From: Cryobacterium levicorallinum
Lineage (GTDB): Bacteria > Actinomycetota > Actinomycetes > Actinomycetales > Microbacteriaceae
Direction of reading: 5' to 3'
Assembly (NCBI RefSeq): GCF_004402405.1
Contig: NZ_SOFE01000001.1
Coordinates: 228,601-292,600, forward strand
Length of the DNA: 64,000 nucleotides
Shown here piece by piece: positions 53,125-61,952 of this stretch; position 1 is the first letter of the stretch, and every line of letters begins with the position of its first letter. The translations under genes and the position numbers were made by a program. Below the pieces are notes generated by a model. That model saw only the letters and a program-made list of their open reading frames with translations, was not told the origin of the DNA and searched no databases.

Positions 53125-53529
53125 CTACTGGACCCGCAGCAGCTCCAGAAACTCGTCGGCCATTCCCAGCTGATCCTGCAGTTTTTGCCGACGCTCGACC
53201 GCCTGGGCGATGAAGGTCTCGAGCTCGGCGCGTACCTCCGGAACGTCAGATCCGGTCAGCCCACCCTGCAGCGTGTCGATGACCTTCAGCAGGGCCATCA
53301 TCTCGTCGAGCGTGAAGCCGAGCGGTTTCATGCGGCGAATGAGCATCAGCCGGGTGAAGTCATCGGGCGAGTAGAGCCGAAAACCACCATCGGTGCGAGC
53401 GGATGCATTCAGCAGGCCGACCTCGTCATAGTGGCGGATCGTGCGCAGCGACAGCCCGGTCTTCTCGGCGAGTTCGCCGATGTGCATCGTGACCGCGGAT
53501 CCAATCGCGCCTGACGTCACCGGATGCAT
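53125..53529 (-). CDS. MerR-family transcriptional regulator
   Basis: 134 residues from ATG 53529 (GGGAAAG upstream); an internal ATG at 53487 directly before IGELAEKTGLSLRTIRHYDEVGLL is the alternative. The N-terminal winged helix is followed by a dimerising coiled coil (about 95-125); no metal-binding Cys are present, so it is not a MerR/ArsR-like metal sensor of the classical type. Convergent with arsM, with only 3 nt between the stop codons. It faces the SulP transporter across a promoter with MerR-type spacing. Confidence 0.9.
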   Translation of the reverse strand: MHPVTSGAIGSAVTMHIGELAEKTGLSLRTIRHYDEVGLLNASARTDGGFRLYSPDDFTRLMLIRRMKPLGFTLDEMMALLKVIDTLQGGLTGSDVPEVRAELETFIAQAVERRQKLQDQLGMADEFLELLRVQ

Positions 53530-53542
53530 TCTTTCCCTGAAA

Positions 53543-53573
53543 TTTACGATCAACCCTTACGTCAGGGTAGTGT
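53543..53573 (+). promoter_or_regulatory. MerR-type promoter/operator for sulP
   Basis: TTTACG (53543-53548) and TAGTGT (53568-53573) are separated by 19 nt, the stretched spacing typical of MerR-activated promoters. The spacer holds the palindrome ACCCT-TACGTC-AGGGT (53553-53568). Confidence 0.55.
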
Positions 53574-53729
53574 TGCAGAAGTCGGCTGACATTCATCTGT
53601 GAGCCCACTCTCCCACCATTGTCCTCGATGGCCTTGTCCTCAACGACCGGTGGAGGTGCGCACCGCGGCGCCCACCCAACTCTTCTGCATCCACTTCGGC
53701 CGCACCCCGGCCCAGCTTCTGGAGGCCTC

Positions 53730-55250
53730 ATGGCCATTGTTCAAAAATCCGCTTCAGCCAATCGATACCAAGCTGAGCCCTCGGTACTCACCGCGCTCCG
53801 CACGCCCCGCCTGCTCACCCGCGAGGTACTCGCCGGCCTGGTCGTGGCCATGGCCCTCATCCCTGAGGCGATCGCCTTCTCGATCATCGCCGGCGTCGAC
53901 CCGCGCGTCGGCTTGTTCTCCTCCTTCGTCATGGCTGTGACCATCTCCTTCGTCGGTGGGCGCCCGGCCATGATCACCGCCGCCACCGGCGCGATCGCGC
54001 TTGTCATCGCCCCGGTCGCGCGGGAATATGGCATGGAGTATTTCATCGCCACCGTCATCCTCGCCGGGGTGCTCCAAATCGTGCTGAGTCTGGTCGGCGT
54101 CGCCAAACTCATGCGCTTCATTCCGCGAAGCGTCATGGTCGGCTTCGTCAACGCCCTCGCCATCCTCATTTTCGGTGCCCAACTCCCCCAGCTGCTCGGC
54201 GTGCCGTTCATGGTCTACCCGCTCGTCGCCGCCGGATTGATCATCATGATCGTCATGCCGCGCATCACCAAGGTGATCCCGGCACCGCTCGTAGCCATCG
54301 TCATGCTCACCGTCGCGACCGTGGTGACCGCCATCGCCGTCCCCACCATCGGCGACCAGGGCGAACTGCCCGAGAGCCTGCCCGAGCTCTTCCTCCCCAA
54401 CATCCCGCTCAACTGGGACACGTTCACGATCATCGCCCCCTATGCCCTCGGCATGGCCCTGGTCGGAATTCTCGAATCTCTCATGACCGCGAAGTTCGTC
54501 GACGAGATCACCGACACCCACTCCAACAAAACCCGCGAGACCTGGGGCCAGGGCGTCGCCAACGTCATGAGCGGCCTGTTCGGCGGCATGGGCGGCTGCG
54601 CCATGATTGGCCAGACCATGATCAACGTGAAGGCCTCCGGCGCTCGCACCCGCATCTCCACCTTCCTCGCCGGCGTCTTCCTGCTCGTTCTCGTGCTCGG
54701 CCTCGGCGACGTGCTCGCCGTTGTGCCCATGGCTGCCCTGGTCGCGGTGATGATCATCGTGTCCTATCTCACATTCGACTGGCACAGCATCCGCTTGTCT
54801 ACTCTTAAGCGGATGCCGAAGAGCGAGACCACCGTCATGGTCGCCACGGTCGTCGTCATCGTTCTCACCCACAACCTCGCGATCGGCGTCGTCGTCGGTG
54901 TCATCGTCGCAATGGTCGCGTTCGCGCGTCGCGTCGCCCACCTCGCCAGGGTGGAGCGCACCGTCGAGCTCGACCAGCCCGTGCCGACCGCCTACTACAC
55001 GGTGACCGGGGCGCTGTTCTTTGCCTCGAGCAACGACCTGATGACCCAGTTCGAGTACGCCGACGACCCCGACCGCATCGTCATCGACCTGTCGGCCTCA
55101 CACATCTGGGACGCCTCCACCGTCGCGACCCTCGACGCCATCTCCTACAAGTATGAGCGGCAGGATAAGTACGTCGTGATTGAGGGGCTCAACGAGGCCA
55201 GCCACGAGCTGCACAGCCGCTTGGCCGGGAACCTCGGCGGCGGCCACTAA
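53730..55250 (+). CDS. SulP-family anion transporter with STAS domain
   Basis: 506 residues from ATG 53730 (GGAGG upstream; further upstream in-frame ATGs lie in non-coding-like sequence). About 11-14 spans start at LTREVLAGLVVAMALIPEAIAFSIIAGVDPRVGLFSSF; the C-terminal STAS domain covers about 400-500 (IVIDLSASHIWDASTVATLDAI). SulP proteins carry sulfate, bicarbonate or other anions. The actual ion is unknown; ars neighbours could mean an oxyanion link, but that is speculation. Confidence 0.92.
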   Translation: MAIVQKSASANRYQAEPSVLTALRTPRLLTREVLAGLVVAMALIPEAIAFSIIAGVDPRVGLFSSFVMAVTISFVGGRPAMITAATGAIALVIAPVAREYGMEYFIATVILAGVLQIVLSLVGVAKLMRFIPRSVMVGFVNALAILIFGAQLPQLLGVPFMVYPLVAAGLIIMIVMPRITKVIPAPLVAIVMLTVATVVTAIAVPTIGDQGELPESLPELFLPNIPLNWDTFTIIAPYALGMALVGILESLMTAKFVDEITDTHSNKTRETWGQGVANVMSGLFGGMGGCAMIGQTMINVKASGARTRISTFLAGVFLLVLVLGLGDVLAVVPMAALVAVMIIVSYLTFDWHSIRLSTLKRMPKSETTVMVATVVVIVLTHNLAIGVVVGVIVAMVAFARRVAHLARVERTVELDQPVPTAYYTVTGALFFASSNDLMTQFEYADDPDRIVIDLSASHIWDASTVATLDAISYKYERQDKYVVIEGLNEASHELHSRLAGNLGGGH

Positions 55251-55489
55251 CAAAGGGGCTCTCGGCCTTCATCGGGCCGAAGCCGGAAAAACCGGACCTG
55301 ACTCTTGTAGCGCTCATTGGCAAGAGCATCGATTGAAAAAGTCCCGATAATGGGGGCCGGCGGTGGTACGAATCCACCTTCCACCGTCCGCCCCTCCACT
55401 CTGACGGCCGCTACAATTTCCCACCCCGTAAGGTCTCCGGTGCGCTTCCGGTAGCCGTGAACGACGCCTGTCGCTTTATTCCGGAGCGG
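55247..55489 (-). pseudogene. Probable gene remnant without a convincing start
   Basis: On the minus strand, an open frame ending at TAG 55247-55249 reads as plausible protein for at least 80 codons (for example GVVHGYRKRTGDLTGWEIV and EGGFVPPPAPIIGTFSIDA), then runs upstream into the mutarotase gene end. The only candidate start is GTG 55399, giving 50 residues with no ribosome binding site. It may be the 3' remnant of a gene cut when the neighbouring glycan cluster arrived, or a short gene. No family recognised. The 249-nt gap between sulP and the mutarotase holds nothing else. Confidence 0.4.
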
Positions 55490-55499
55490 CGTCGCTTGG

Positions 55500-56441
55500 C
55501 TAGTCGATTGCTCGAATCGTCCAGGAGGCGCGTGCGGGATCTGCTGGCTGAAGGACGTTCAGGTCTATTCCAGAGTTGAAAGCATCCGGAGGACAGGTCA
55601 TTGGTTCGACGGCTAGTCCAATCCTGTCAGTCAAGGGTGCGGTTTGATCAGCAGTATGCACCTGAACCCACGGGCATTCGCTATCCCAGCTCAGGGCCAC
55701 TCCACTGCCGCCGTTCGTCGTCACGCGAACTGTCGCGTTGCCTTCATAATCCCGGTCGAGGCCGGTGAAGGCGTGATCGATGAAAGTGTTATCGATAGTC
55801 CGTGGCGTACGAAAATCAAAGGCGGCAAGATCACTATCATCGACGTCACGAAGGCGAAGGGGAATGAGACGGTCAGGAGTCACAGTCAGTATTTTCCTGG
55901 CGGGGAGTTCGAGCGTCCAGTCGTTGATGCGGCCAGCCCCGGCAACAAGGTAGGGGTGCGGAGCGACCCCAAAAGGGGCAGCTTTTGGACCGGAATTCAC
56001 TGCCGTCACTTTCGTTCGAAGGCCCTCGCCGTCAAGCGCAAAATCTACCTCTAGCGTCACCCGGTGAGGATACCCAGGTTGCGCCTCGACGGTTGCCTCT
56101 AGAACGAGCCGATTGGACGTCTGCCTCACCGCAGCAAAGTCCAGCCAGGACGCGAGTCCATGGAGCGCGTGTCCCCTCGACGGCTCGGTGATGCTGAGCT
56201 GTTGCTCGATGCCATCGAATGTGTACCTTCCATCCACGACTCGGTTCGGCCACGGTGCCAGGATGGCGCCGCGAAAGAAGGGCCGCACTTGATTGGCGTC
56301 GAAAGGCACGATGAGGTTGCGCCCGTGGTATCGGAGCGATCGAAGGCTCGCGCCGATGCTGGCGATCGAGGCGGTGTAGCCGTGAGCCTCAAGAACGAAT
56401 TGTGTTCCCGACAGCGGCCTGAGCGATATGGAGTTTCCCAT
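55500..56441 (-). CDS. Aldose 1-epimerase (galactose mutarotase-like)
   Basis: 313 residues from ATG 56441. Beta-sandwich mutarotase family: APWPNRVVDGRYTFDG, the His pairs GHALHGL and VAPHPYLVAG, and the acid E near AVEPMTCPPDAFNSG. It speeds interconversion of sugar anomers after hydrolysis. Last gene of the glycan operon, 14 nt after the GH43 gene. Confidence 0.9.
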   Translation of the reverse strand: MGNSISLRPLSGTQFVLEAHGYTASIASIGASLRSLRYHGRNLIVPFDANQVRPFFRGAILAPWPNRVVDGRYTFDGIEQQLSITEPSRGHALHGLASWLDFAAVRQTSNRLVLEATVEAQPGYPHRVTLEVDFALDGEGLRTKVTAVNSGPKAAPFGVAPHPYLVAGAGRINDWTLELPARKILTVTPDRLIPLRLRDVDDSDLAAFDFRTPRTIDNTFIDHAFTGLDRDYEGNATVRVTTNGGSGVALSWDSECPWVQVHTADQTAPLTDRIGLAVEPMTCPPDAFNSGIDLNVLQPADPARASWTIRAID

Positions 56442-56455
56442 GTGGCACCATTCAG

Positions 56456-57457
56456 TTAACGTTGGATTGCTTCGTTGGGAATCACGATTCGAGGAATGTC
56501 GGCGCCCCAATCGACCTCGGCAACGTGCAGGGCGCGGTACGTGTAATCCTTGTCCCACGCGTGGAAAACGAGGTAGTCCTGACCATCCACATCCATGACC
56601 AGGTCTTGGCCACCGGGGCCACGATATAGACCCCCGGAGCTGTCCGTCGATAGGATCGGACCAATTTCCTTCGTCCATGGGCCGTCGATTGAGGCAGCCG
56701 ATGCAGCACCGACCGCGTATCTGGCGTCTCCGTAGGAGTTCGCGGAGTAGAGCATCACAAGTCCTGAACCGCGAGTTATAACGGTCGGCGCCTCGATAAG
56801 GCTACCCTCCCAATCTTCGGTTTGCATTAGGAGCATGATGGGATCGCCCGTGACGCTGAGCCCATCGGGAGAGAGCGTGGCAGCCTGAATCCAGGTATCG
56901 AGTTCACAACAGTTCCCGTCATTTTTCCAGACGAGATACAAGACGTCGTCGATGACCACGGTGCTCGCATCGATCGCGCCGCCTTCGTCTTCTGGACAGA
57001 TGATCATGGCGTCGCCCTGAACGGTGAACGGTCCGGCTGGGTCGCTGGCGGTGGCAACACCGATGCACTGCAGCGTTGGCGCAAAATTCGTCGCCGTGAA
57101 GTACATGACGAAGGAATCATCGGAGAGTCTCGTTACCTCAGGTGCCCAGGTCTTTCCCGGAATGATCCAGCTCGGAAGCTTCGGCAACGCGTCGGGCAGC
57201 ACCTCCCAATCGAGAAGATTGGCGGAGGAGGCGACCTGCACGTTGCGGTTGTTGTCGTTGGTGGCATACGCGAAGTACGTGCCGTCGACCTGTACCACGT
57301 CGGGATCAGCGAAATTCACGTTGAGTACCGGGGCTCCTGGTATGGCGTCCGCTGGGGATCCCGAATGCTCCACCGCCGCCGTGCAGCCACTCACCGCGAG
57401 GGCCGTCATGATGGCGGCGGACACGCACGCCAAAAATGCACGGCGAGCCGAGTTCAT
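56456..57457 (-). CDS. GH43-family glycosidase, lipoprotein
   Basis: 333 residues. Lipoprotein signal with Cys25 (ALAVSGC). Five-bladed propeller of the GH43 clan with the three acids D51 (NFADPDVV), D163 (GGAIDAST) and E222 (LIEAPTV). Members hydrolyse arabinan, xylan or galactan side chains; which one is not decided by sequence. It would sit at the cell surface and release sugars for the adjacent importer. Confidence 0.88.
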   Translation of the reverse strand: MNSARRAFLACVSAAIMTALAVSGCTAAVEHSGSPADAIPGAPVLNVNFADPDVVQVDGTYFAYATNDNNRNVQVASSANLLDWEVLPDALPKLPSWIIPGKTWAPEVTRLSDDSFVMYFTATNFAPTLQCIGVATASDPAGPFTVQGDAMIICPEDEGGAIDASTVVIDDVLYLVWKNDGNCCELDTWIQAATLSPDGLSVTGDPIMLLMQTEDWEGSLIEAPTVITRGSGLVMLYSANSYGDARYAVGAASAASIDGPWTKEIGPILSTDSSGGLYRGPGGQDLVMDVDGQDYLVFHAWDKDYTYRALHVAEVDWGADIPRIVIPNEAIQR

Positions 57458-57463
57458 CAGGTG

Positions 57464-58342
57464 CTATCCCTTCACGCCAGAGCGCGAAACGCCCTCGATG
57501 ATGAAGCGCTGGAGAAAGATGAACAGCGCCAGCACTGGCACGCTCGCGACGACCGCGCCGGCCATCAGCAGGTCATAGCGGACCGCATTTGCGGATTGAA
57601 GCGTGGACAGGCCTGCGGGCAGAGTTTGCACCTCTGGGCTGAACAAGACGTAGACGGGCCAGAGGAAGTCATTCCAGTTGGCGAGGAAGGCGAGCAATGC
57701 AAGTGTCGCAAGAGCGGGTTTGGCGAGCGGCAGAACGACCTGCGTAAAGATCACGAATCGGTTAGCCCCATCGAGCCGGGCGGCCTCCTCCAACTCCACG
57801 GGCAGCCCCACGAAGAACTGTCGCATGAAAAACACTCCAAAAGCGGATGCCGCCGTTGGAATGATGATCGCGACGAGCGAGTTGAGCCACCCCAGTTCAC
57901 TCACGATGAGGTAATTGGGAATCACCAGAATAACCGGCGGCACCAGCAGGGTCGCGACGATGATGACGAAGACGAAATTCTTGCCGCGAAACTGCATCCG
58001 TGCGAGCGGATACGCCGCGAGGGACGCCGTGATGACGACCAGCGCGGCATTGAGCGCTGCTGCAACCATGCTGTTTGCGAACCATTGCAGCACCGGCGTC
58101 GCGGTCCCGGGAGCGAGGATAGACGCGAAAGCCTGCAGAGAAATCGGATTCGGAATCCACGACGGTGGAATAGCAGTCGCGTCGGCCCGGGTTTTGAGGC
58201 TGGTCACGATCATGAAGATAATCGGGCTAATGAACGCGATTGCGATCGCGCCGAGAACGGCGACGCGAGCAATACCGCCGCTCCGCCGGCGTGCACGGCG
58301 TGCGCGGGATCCCGCACTGATCGTGCTCGTGACATTGCTCAC
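57464..58342 (-). CDS. Sugar ABC transporter permease (MalG type)
   Basis: 292 residues, six spans, with the EAA loop EEAARLDGANRFVIFTQVVLPLAKPALATLA near 187-217. Carbohydrate uptake family 1. Overlaps the other permease by 4 bp. No ATP-binding subunit is in the locus, as is common where a shared MsiK-type ATPase serves several importers. Confidence 0.93.
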   Translation of the reverse strand: MSNVTSTISAGSRARRARRRSGGIARVAVLGAIAIAFISPIIFMIVTSLKTRADATAIPPSWIPNPISLQAFASILAPGTATPVLQWFANSMVAAALNAALVVITASLAAYPLARMQFRGKNFVFVIIVATLLVPPVILVIPNYLIVSELGWLNSLVAIIIPTAASAFGVFFMRQFFVGLPVELEEAARLDGANRFVIFTQVVLPLAKPALATLALLAFLANWNDFLWPVYVLFSPEVQTLPAGLSTLQSANAVRYDLLMAGAVVASVPVLALFIFLQRFIIEGVSRSGVKG

Positions 58343-59352
58343 GAGAGAACCTCTTTCTCTTGCTTCTTGGGCTTTTTCTCGCGAAAGATATAGAAGACAA
58401 AGGCGCTGATCGCCATGAGGAAGATGGTCAGTACGTAGCTCATCGCTGCGGCGCTGCCCATCTGAAAGTTTCGCAATCCCGTGTCAGCGATCTGATAAAT
58501 GGCTGTGCGCGTCTCGCGTCCGGGGCCGCCCTGGGTCATGAGATAGGACTGGCCAAACATGTTGGCGGAGGCAAGGAGGGTGATGATCGTGATGAACGAC
58601 AGGATGGGCTTGAGCCCCGGAATCGTCACGTGCAGAAACTGCATCCACGGCCCGGCACCATCAACACGGGCGGCTTCGTAGAGCTCAATAGGGATGTCCT
58701 GAAGGCCAGCGAGATAGATAATGGCATTGAATCCAAGCGTCCACCAGACAGTCACTCCCACGAGTGCGACCCAGGCCGCGGGCGTCGTTGTCGTCCACGC
58801 GGTGTCGTCCGGGAGTCCGAGGAGTCCCAGATAGTGGTTCACGAGGCCAATGTTGTTGTCGAGCAGGTACCGCCAAAGTACCGAAATGACAGCGACGCCG
58901 AGCACGTAGGGGGCGAAGTAGATGGCTCGGAGAAAGTCCCGTCCGGGAAACTTCTTGCTCATGAGTAGGGCGACAGCGAGCGGGACAACCAGGAGCAGCG
59001 GCACGCTGAGTACGGTGAAGATTCCGGTGGCCCGCATGGATCCCCAGAACGGGCCAGAAATCGTCGTCCCAGGGGAGAACAAGGCGACGTAGTTGCCGAG
59101 GCCGACGAAGGGTTTGTTTGGCAGCGTGTAGTCCCAGGAATGAAGACTGATCCACACCCCGAGAACTGCCGGGAGGATGACGAAGCTGCCAAACAGCAGC
59201 AGGTAGGGGGCGAGAAAAAGCCAGGGCGTTGCTATCCCCTGTTGCCGAGTGCCCGCTCGTACTCCACGTTTCTTCTGCGACTCCGGTTCGGAAGTCGAGG
59301 GGCGGCGCGCCCTACCCTTAGGAAGAGCGCGCTCACCAACCTTCGTCGACAT
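58339..59352 (-). CDS. Sugar ABC transporter permease (MalF type)
   Basis: 337 residues. A charged N-terminus (1-40) precedes six spans and the EAA loop YEAARVDGAGPWMQFLHVTIPGLKPILSF near 233-262. It pairs with the MalG-type permease that follows. Directly downstream of the binding protein gene (3 nt gap). Confidence 0.93.
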   Translation of the reverse strand: MSTKVGERALPKGRARRPSTSEPESQKKRGVRAGTRQQGIATPWLFLAPYLLLFGSFVILPAVLGVWISLHSWDYTLPNKPFVGLGNYVALFSPGTTISGPFWGSMRATGIFTVLSVPLLLVVPLAVALLMSKKFPGRDFLRAIYFAPYVLGVAVISVLWRYLLDNNIGLVNHYLGLLGLPDDTAWTTTTPAAWVALVGVTVWWTLGFNAIIYLAGLQDIPIELYEAARVDGAGPWMQFLHVTIPGLKPILSFITIITLLASANMFGQSYLMTQGGPGRETRTAIYQIADTGLRNFQMGSAAAMSYVLTIFLMAISAFVFYIFREKKPKKQEKEVLS

Positions 59353-59355
59353 TGG

Positions 59356-60663
59356 TCAGCCCCCGAACGAGGCTTTGTTGTCGTCCATGAGTTGCGTCGC
59401 CGTGGCGGCGGCTTTTTTGAGCGACTCACTCGGCGTTGTTGTTCCCTGAACCCCGTCGGCGACGGCGATTTCGAGTGTCTCAGTCTGCACCTGGCCGATC
59501 CCGGGAATGGGCGGCAGGAAACGCATCGAATCGATCGTCTCGGCGATTGATTCCTGCGGGAGTCCCTCAAGGGCGCCCGCATCGCGTACTGACTGACGAG
59601 CGGGGATCATGCCCGAGCCTGCCCACTCGGCCGATTGCTCGCTTATCCAGGCGATAAACACCTTCGACGCGTTGACCTTGTTCTGGTCAGCGCTGCTCTG
59701 GCGTGGGAGGAAGAAGTTATGGGAGTTGGCCCAAACGGCGTCTGTTTCGCCGATTGTGGGAATCGGGGCAACCGCGTACGGAAGTCCTGACTCGGCGAGA
59801 TCGTTGATCTGCCAGATGCCGTCCCAGGTGATGGAGGTCTCACCGTTCTTGAAAGCGACGTACTGGGAGTCGATGGCAACGTCACTCGGGCTATATCCGT
59901 CGTCCACGATGGAGCGCTGCCACTCAAGTGCATCTATCCCGGCCGCTGAATCGAACGTTGCTCCGTCGTCGCCATACGGTTCACCGCCGTTCTGCCAGAG
60001 CACGGAGAGATTCATGAGGTGGCTTGGCCACCGCGTCGGCATCCAGAAGGGAGTTTCATAGCCAGCTGCCTGAAGCTTGTCGAGCGCATCTTGGAAAGAA
60101 GCAGCGTCGGTCGGGGCTTCCGTGATCCCCGCCGCGGCGAAATGTTCGGTGTTGTAGTACATGCCCAGGGAGTGCACGTCGAGGGGAATGCCGTAACGGG
60201 CGTCCTTATAGACGCCGGCATCCCAGACTTCCTCGGTGAAGTCAGCCGACGTCAGACCCAACTCCTCGGCGAGATCGTCGATCGGCACTATGACGTTTCG
60301 CGCGGCATTCGACGCGAGCTGGTCCAGGTGCATCACGCCGACGTCCGGGCCCTCGCCAGCGGTAACCGCTGCGGGAAGGCGCTGGTAGAAGTCAGCCCAT
60401 TGCATCGTGTTTGAGACAACCTTGATGTTGTCGTGCTCCGCGTTGAACTCGGAGACCATCGTTTCCATAAACGGGCCATCACCACCGGTGAATCCGTTCC
60501 AATAGGACAGCTCGACTTCAGGTCCGGTGTATTCACCGGTGAAGGGCTCACTCGCCAACTGTCCGCTTTCACCCGCAGAACACCCGGCAAGTACCAGCGT
60601 GAGTGCGGCGCCGAGAGCGGTGACTGCAATAGCTCGCCACCCCAAGAAGTCTTTCTGCTTCAT
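59356..60663 (-). CDS. Extracellular sugar-binding lipoprotein
   Basis: 435 residues, solute-binding protein family 1 for carbohydrates. Lipobox LVLAGC with the Cys near 28; then the typical LSYWNGFTGGDGPFMETMVSEFNAEHDNIKV stretch. It captures the oligosaccharide at the surface for the two permeases. GAGGAGG ribosome binding site. First gene of the minus-strand operon ABC-GH43-mutarotase, divergent from the LacI gene. Confidence 0.94.
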   Translation of the reverse strand: MKQKDFLGWRAIAVTALGAALTLVLAGCSAGESGQLASEPFTGEYTGPEVELSYWNGFTGGDGPFMETMVSEFNAEHDNIKVVSNTMQWADFYQRLPAAVTAGEGPDVGVMHLDQLASNAARNVIVPIDDLAEELGLTSADFTEEVWDAGVYKDARYGIPLDVHSLGMYYNTEHFAAAGITEAPTDAASFQDALDKLQAAGYETPFWMPTRWPSHLMNLSVLWQNGGEPYGDDGATFDSAAGIDALEWQRSIVDDGYSPSDVAIDSQYVAFKNGETSITWDGIWQINDLAESGLPYAVAPIPTIGETDAVWANSHNFFLPRQSSADQNKVNASKVFIAWISEQSAEWAGSGMIPARQSVRDAGALEGLPQESIAETIDSMRFLPPIPGIGQVQTETLEIAVADGVQGTTTPSESLKKAAATATQLMDDNKASFGG

Positions 60664-60767
60664 GATCGTTCGTCCTCCTCATCGAAAACATCGCTCCGCG
60701 ACCCATGCGCAAAGCCGGTCACACACTCCCCGCACGCAACGGTGCAGCAAACGAGTGCCTCCCGATA

Positions 60768-60784
60768 ATGTACAGCGCTAGAAA
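60768..60784. promoter_or_regulatory. LacI-type operator, site 1
   Basis: TGTACAGCGCTAGA, with the core TACAGCGCT that also forms the perfect palindrome at 61919-61932. Located in the divergent gap between the binding-protein and lacI-type genes. A likely lacI -10 box is TAGGAT at 60850-60855. The remaining 220-nt gap holds no gene. Confidence 0.55.
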
Positions 60785-60883
60785 GATATTTGTCTACACC
60801 AGAAGAATTCAACTCCTAGGGCGTTTCCAGCGCCAACGGCAGTCCCCCCTAGGATGGACCGGACCGGACTGGACGGAACAAAC

Positions 60884-61897
60884 ATGGCAAGGGTTCGACT
60901 AATTGACGTTGCAGAACTTGCGGGCGTGTCCATGAAGACCGTCTCGAACGTCGTCCACAGCTATCCCCACGTGGCCCCTGCCCTTCGCGAGAAGGTGCAA
61001 GCAGCAATCGACCAGCTCGGGTATCGCCCTAACCTGACGGCACGGCGTCTGGCTACCGGGAAAACCGGAATGATCGCCCTGGCCATCCCGGAAATCGACC
61101 ACCCGTACTTTTCAGAGCTTTCACGTCAAATGGCCGAAGAAGCCACTCGGCGGGGATACCGCGTCATCATCGAGCAGACTTTGAGCGATCCTGATTTGGA
61201 GCGCGCGGTACTCAGCGATCGCGAAGCCGGGCTGGTCGACGGCGTGATCTTTCACCCTGTCCGCATGGGGACGCTTGACATTGCCAAGCTCGATGCCGGC
61301 ACTCCACTAGTTTTGCTCGGCGAGGCCGCTATGCCAGTTATGACCGACCACGTGATGATCGACAACGTCTCGGCTGCTCTCGATGCTACGCGGCATCTCC
61401 TGGCAAGCGGATGCCGACGCATCGCTTTTCTCGGCGTCATCGCGGCGGACATCACTGGTTCGACAAGTCAGCGTCTTCTTGGCTACCAGCAGGGTCTGCT
61501 TGAGGCACGGATTCGATTGGATCCTGAGCTGGTCTTCACCGCGCTGGAATTCACTGCGGAAGCCGGCCTTCGCTCAGTCACTGATGCCATCGAGCGCGGG
61601 GTGCGTTTCGACGGCGTGGTCTGCCGCGACGACCGATTCGCGATCGGCGCGCTGAAGGCCCTCCACGATTCTGGGCGATCGGTACCTGAAGATGTGGCCG
61701 TGGTCGGCTGGGACAACACCTTCCTGGCTGCCTACACGTCCCCGACACTCACCTCGGTGGCGCCGAAAAAGACCGCACTGGTCGCGGCTGCCTTCGATCT
61801 TCTCGAGGAACGCATTGGTGGATACCGGGGCGTCGGCCGACACGTAATCGTGGGGCATTCGCTCGAGGTGCGCGAGAGTGCTCCGCACGCTTTTTAG
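60884..61897 (+). CDS. LacI-family transcriptional regulator
   Basis: 337 residues from ATG 60884; the upstream in-frame ATG at 60854 is unlikely because it coincides with the probable -10 box TAGGAT. N-terminal HTH (RLIDVAELAGVSMKTVSNVVHSYPHVAPALREKV) and hinge RRLATGKTG, then a periplasmic-binding-protein-like sugar domain (about 60-330). Matching operator sites flank the ABC operon promoter and overlap the GH2 promoter, so it probably represses the whole locus until the sugar is present. Confidence 0.93.
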   Translation: MARVRLIDVAELAGVSMKTVSNVVHSYPHVAPALREKVQAAIDQLGYRPNLTARRLATGKTGMIALAIPEIDHPYFSELSRQMAEEATRRGYRVIIEQTLSDPDLERAVLSDREAGLVDGVIFHPVRMGTLDIAKLDAGTPLVLLGEAAMPVMTDHVMIDNVSAALDATRHLLASGCRRIAFLGVIAADITGSTSQRLLGYQQGLLEARIRLDPELVFTALEFTAEAGLRSVTDAIERGVRFDGVVCRDDRFAIGALKALHDSGRSVPEDVAVVGWDNTFLAAYTSPTLTSVAPKKTALVAAAFDLLEERIGGYRGVGRHVIVGHSLEVRESAPHAF

Positions 61898-61917
61898 CGT
61901 TTCCAATCTCGCAAAAC

Positions 61918-61946
61918 TTTACAGCGCTGTAATTTATCGGCATGAT
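61918..61946 (+). promoter_or_regulatory. GH2 promoter with LacI-type operator, site 2
   Basis: TTTACA (61918-61923), a 17-nt spacer and CATGAT (61941-61946), then 6 nt to the ATG at 61953, so a leaderless promoter with a good -35. The perfect palindrome TTACAGCGCTGTAA (61919-61932) covers the -35 box, as a repressor site would. Confidence 0.6.
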
Positions 61947-61952
61947 TGCGGT

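Noticed and set aside
55308..55378. tRNA-like features: GCTC-ATTGGCAA-GAGC and GGTGG-TACGAAT-CCACC
   Set aside because: The two arms look like D- and T-arms, but the distance between them is about 34 nt instead of about 23, no anticodon stem forms and no acceptor stem can be paired. The opposite strand reads as protein.
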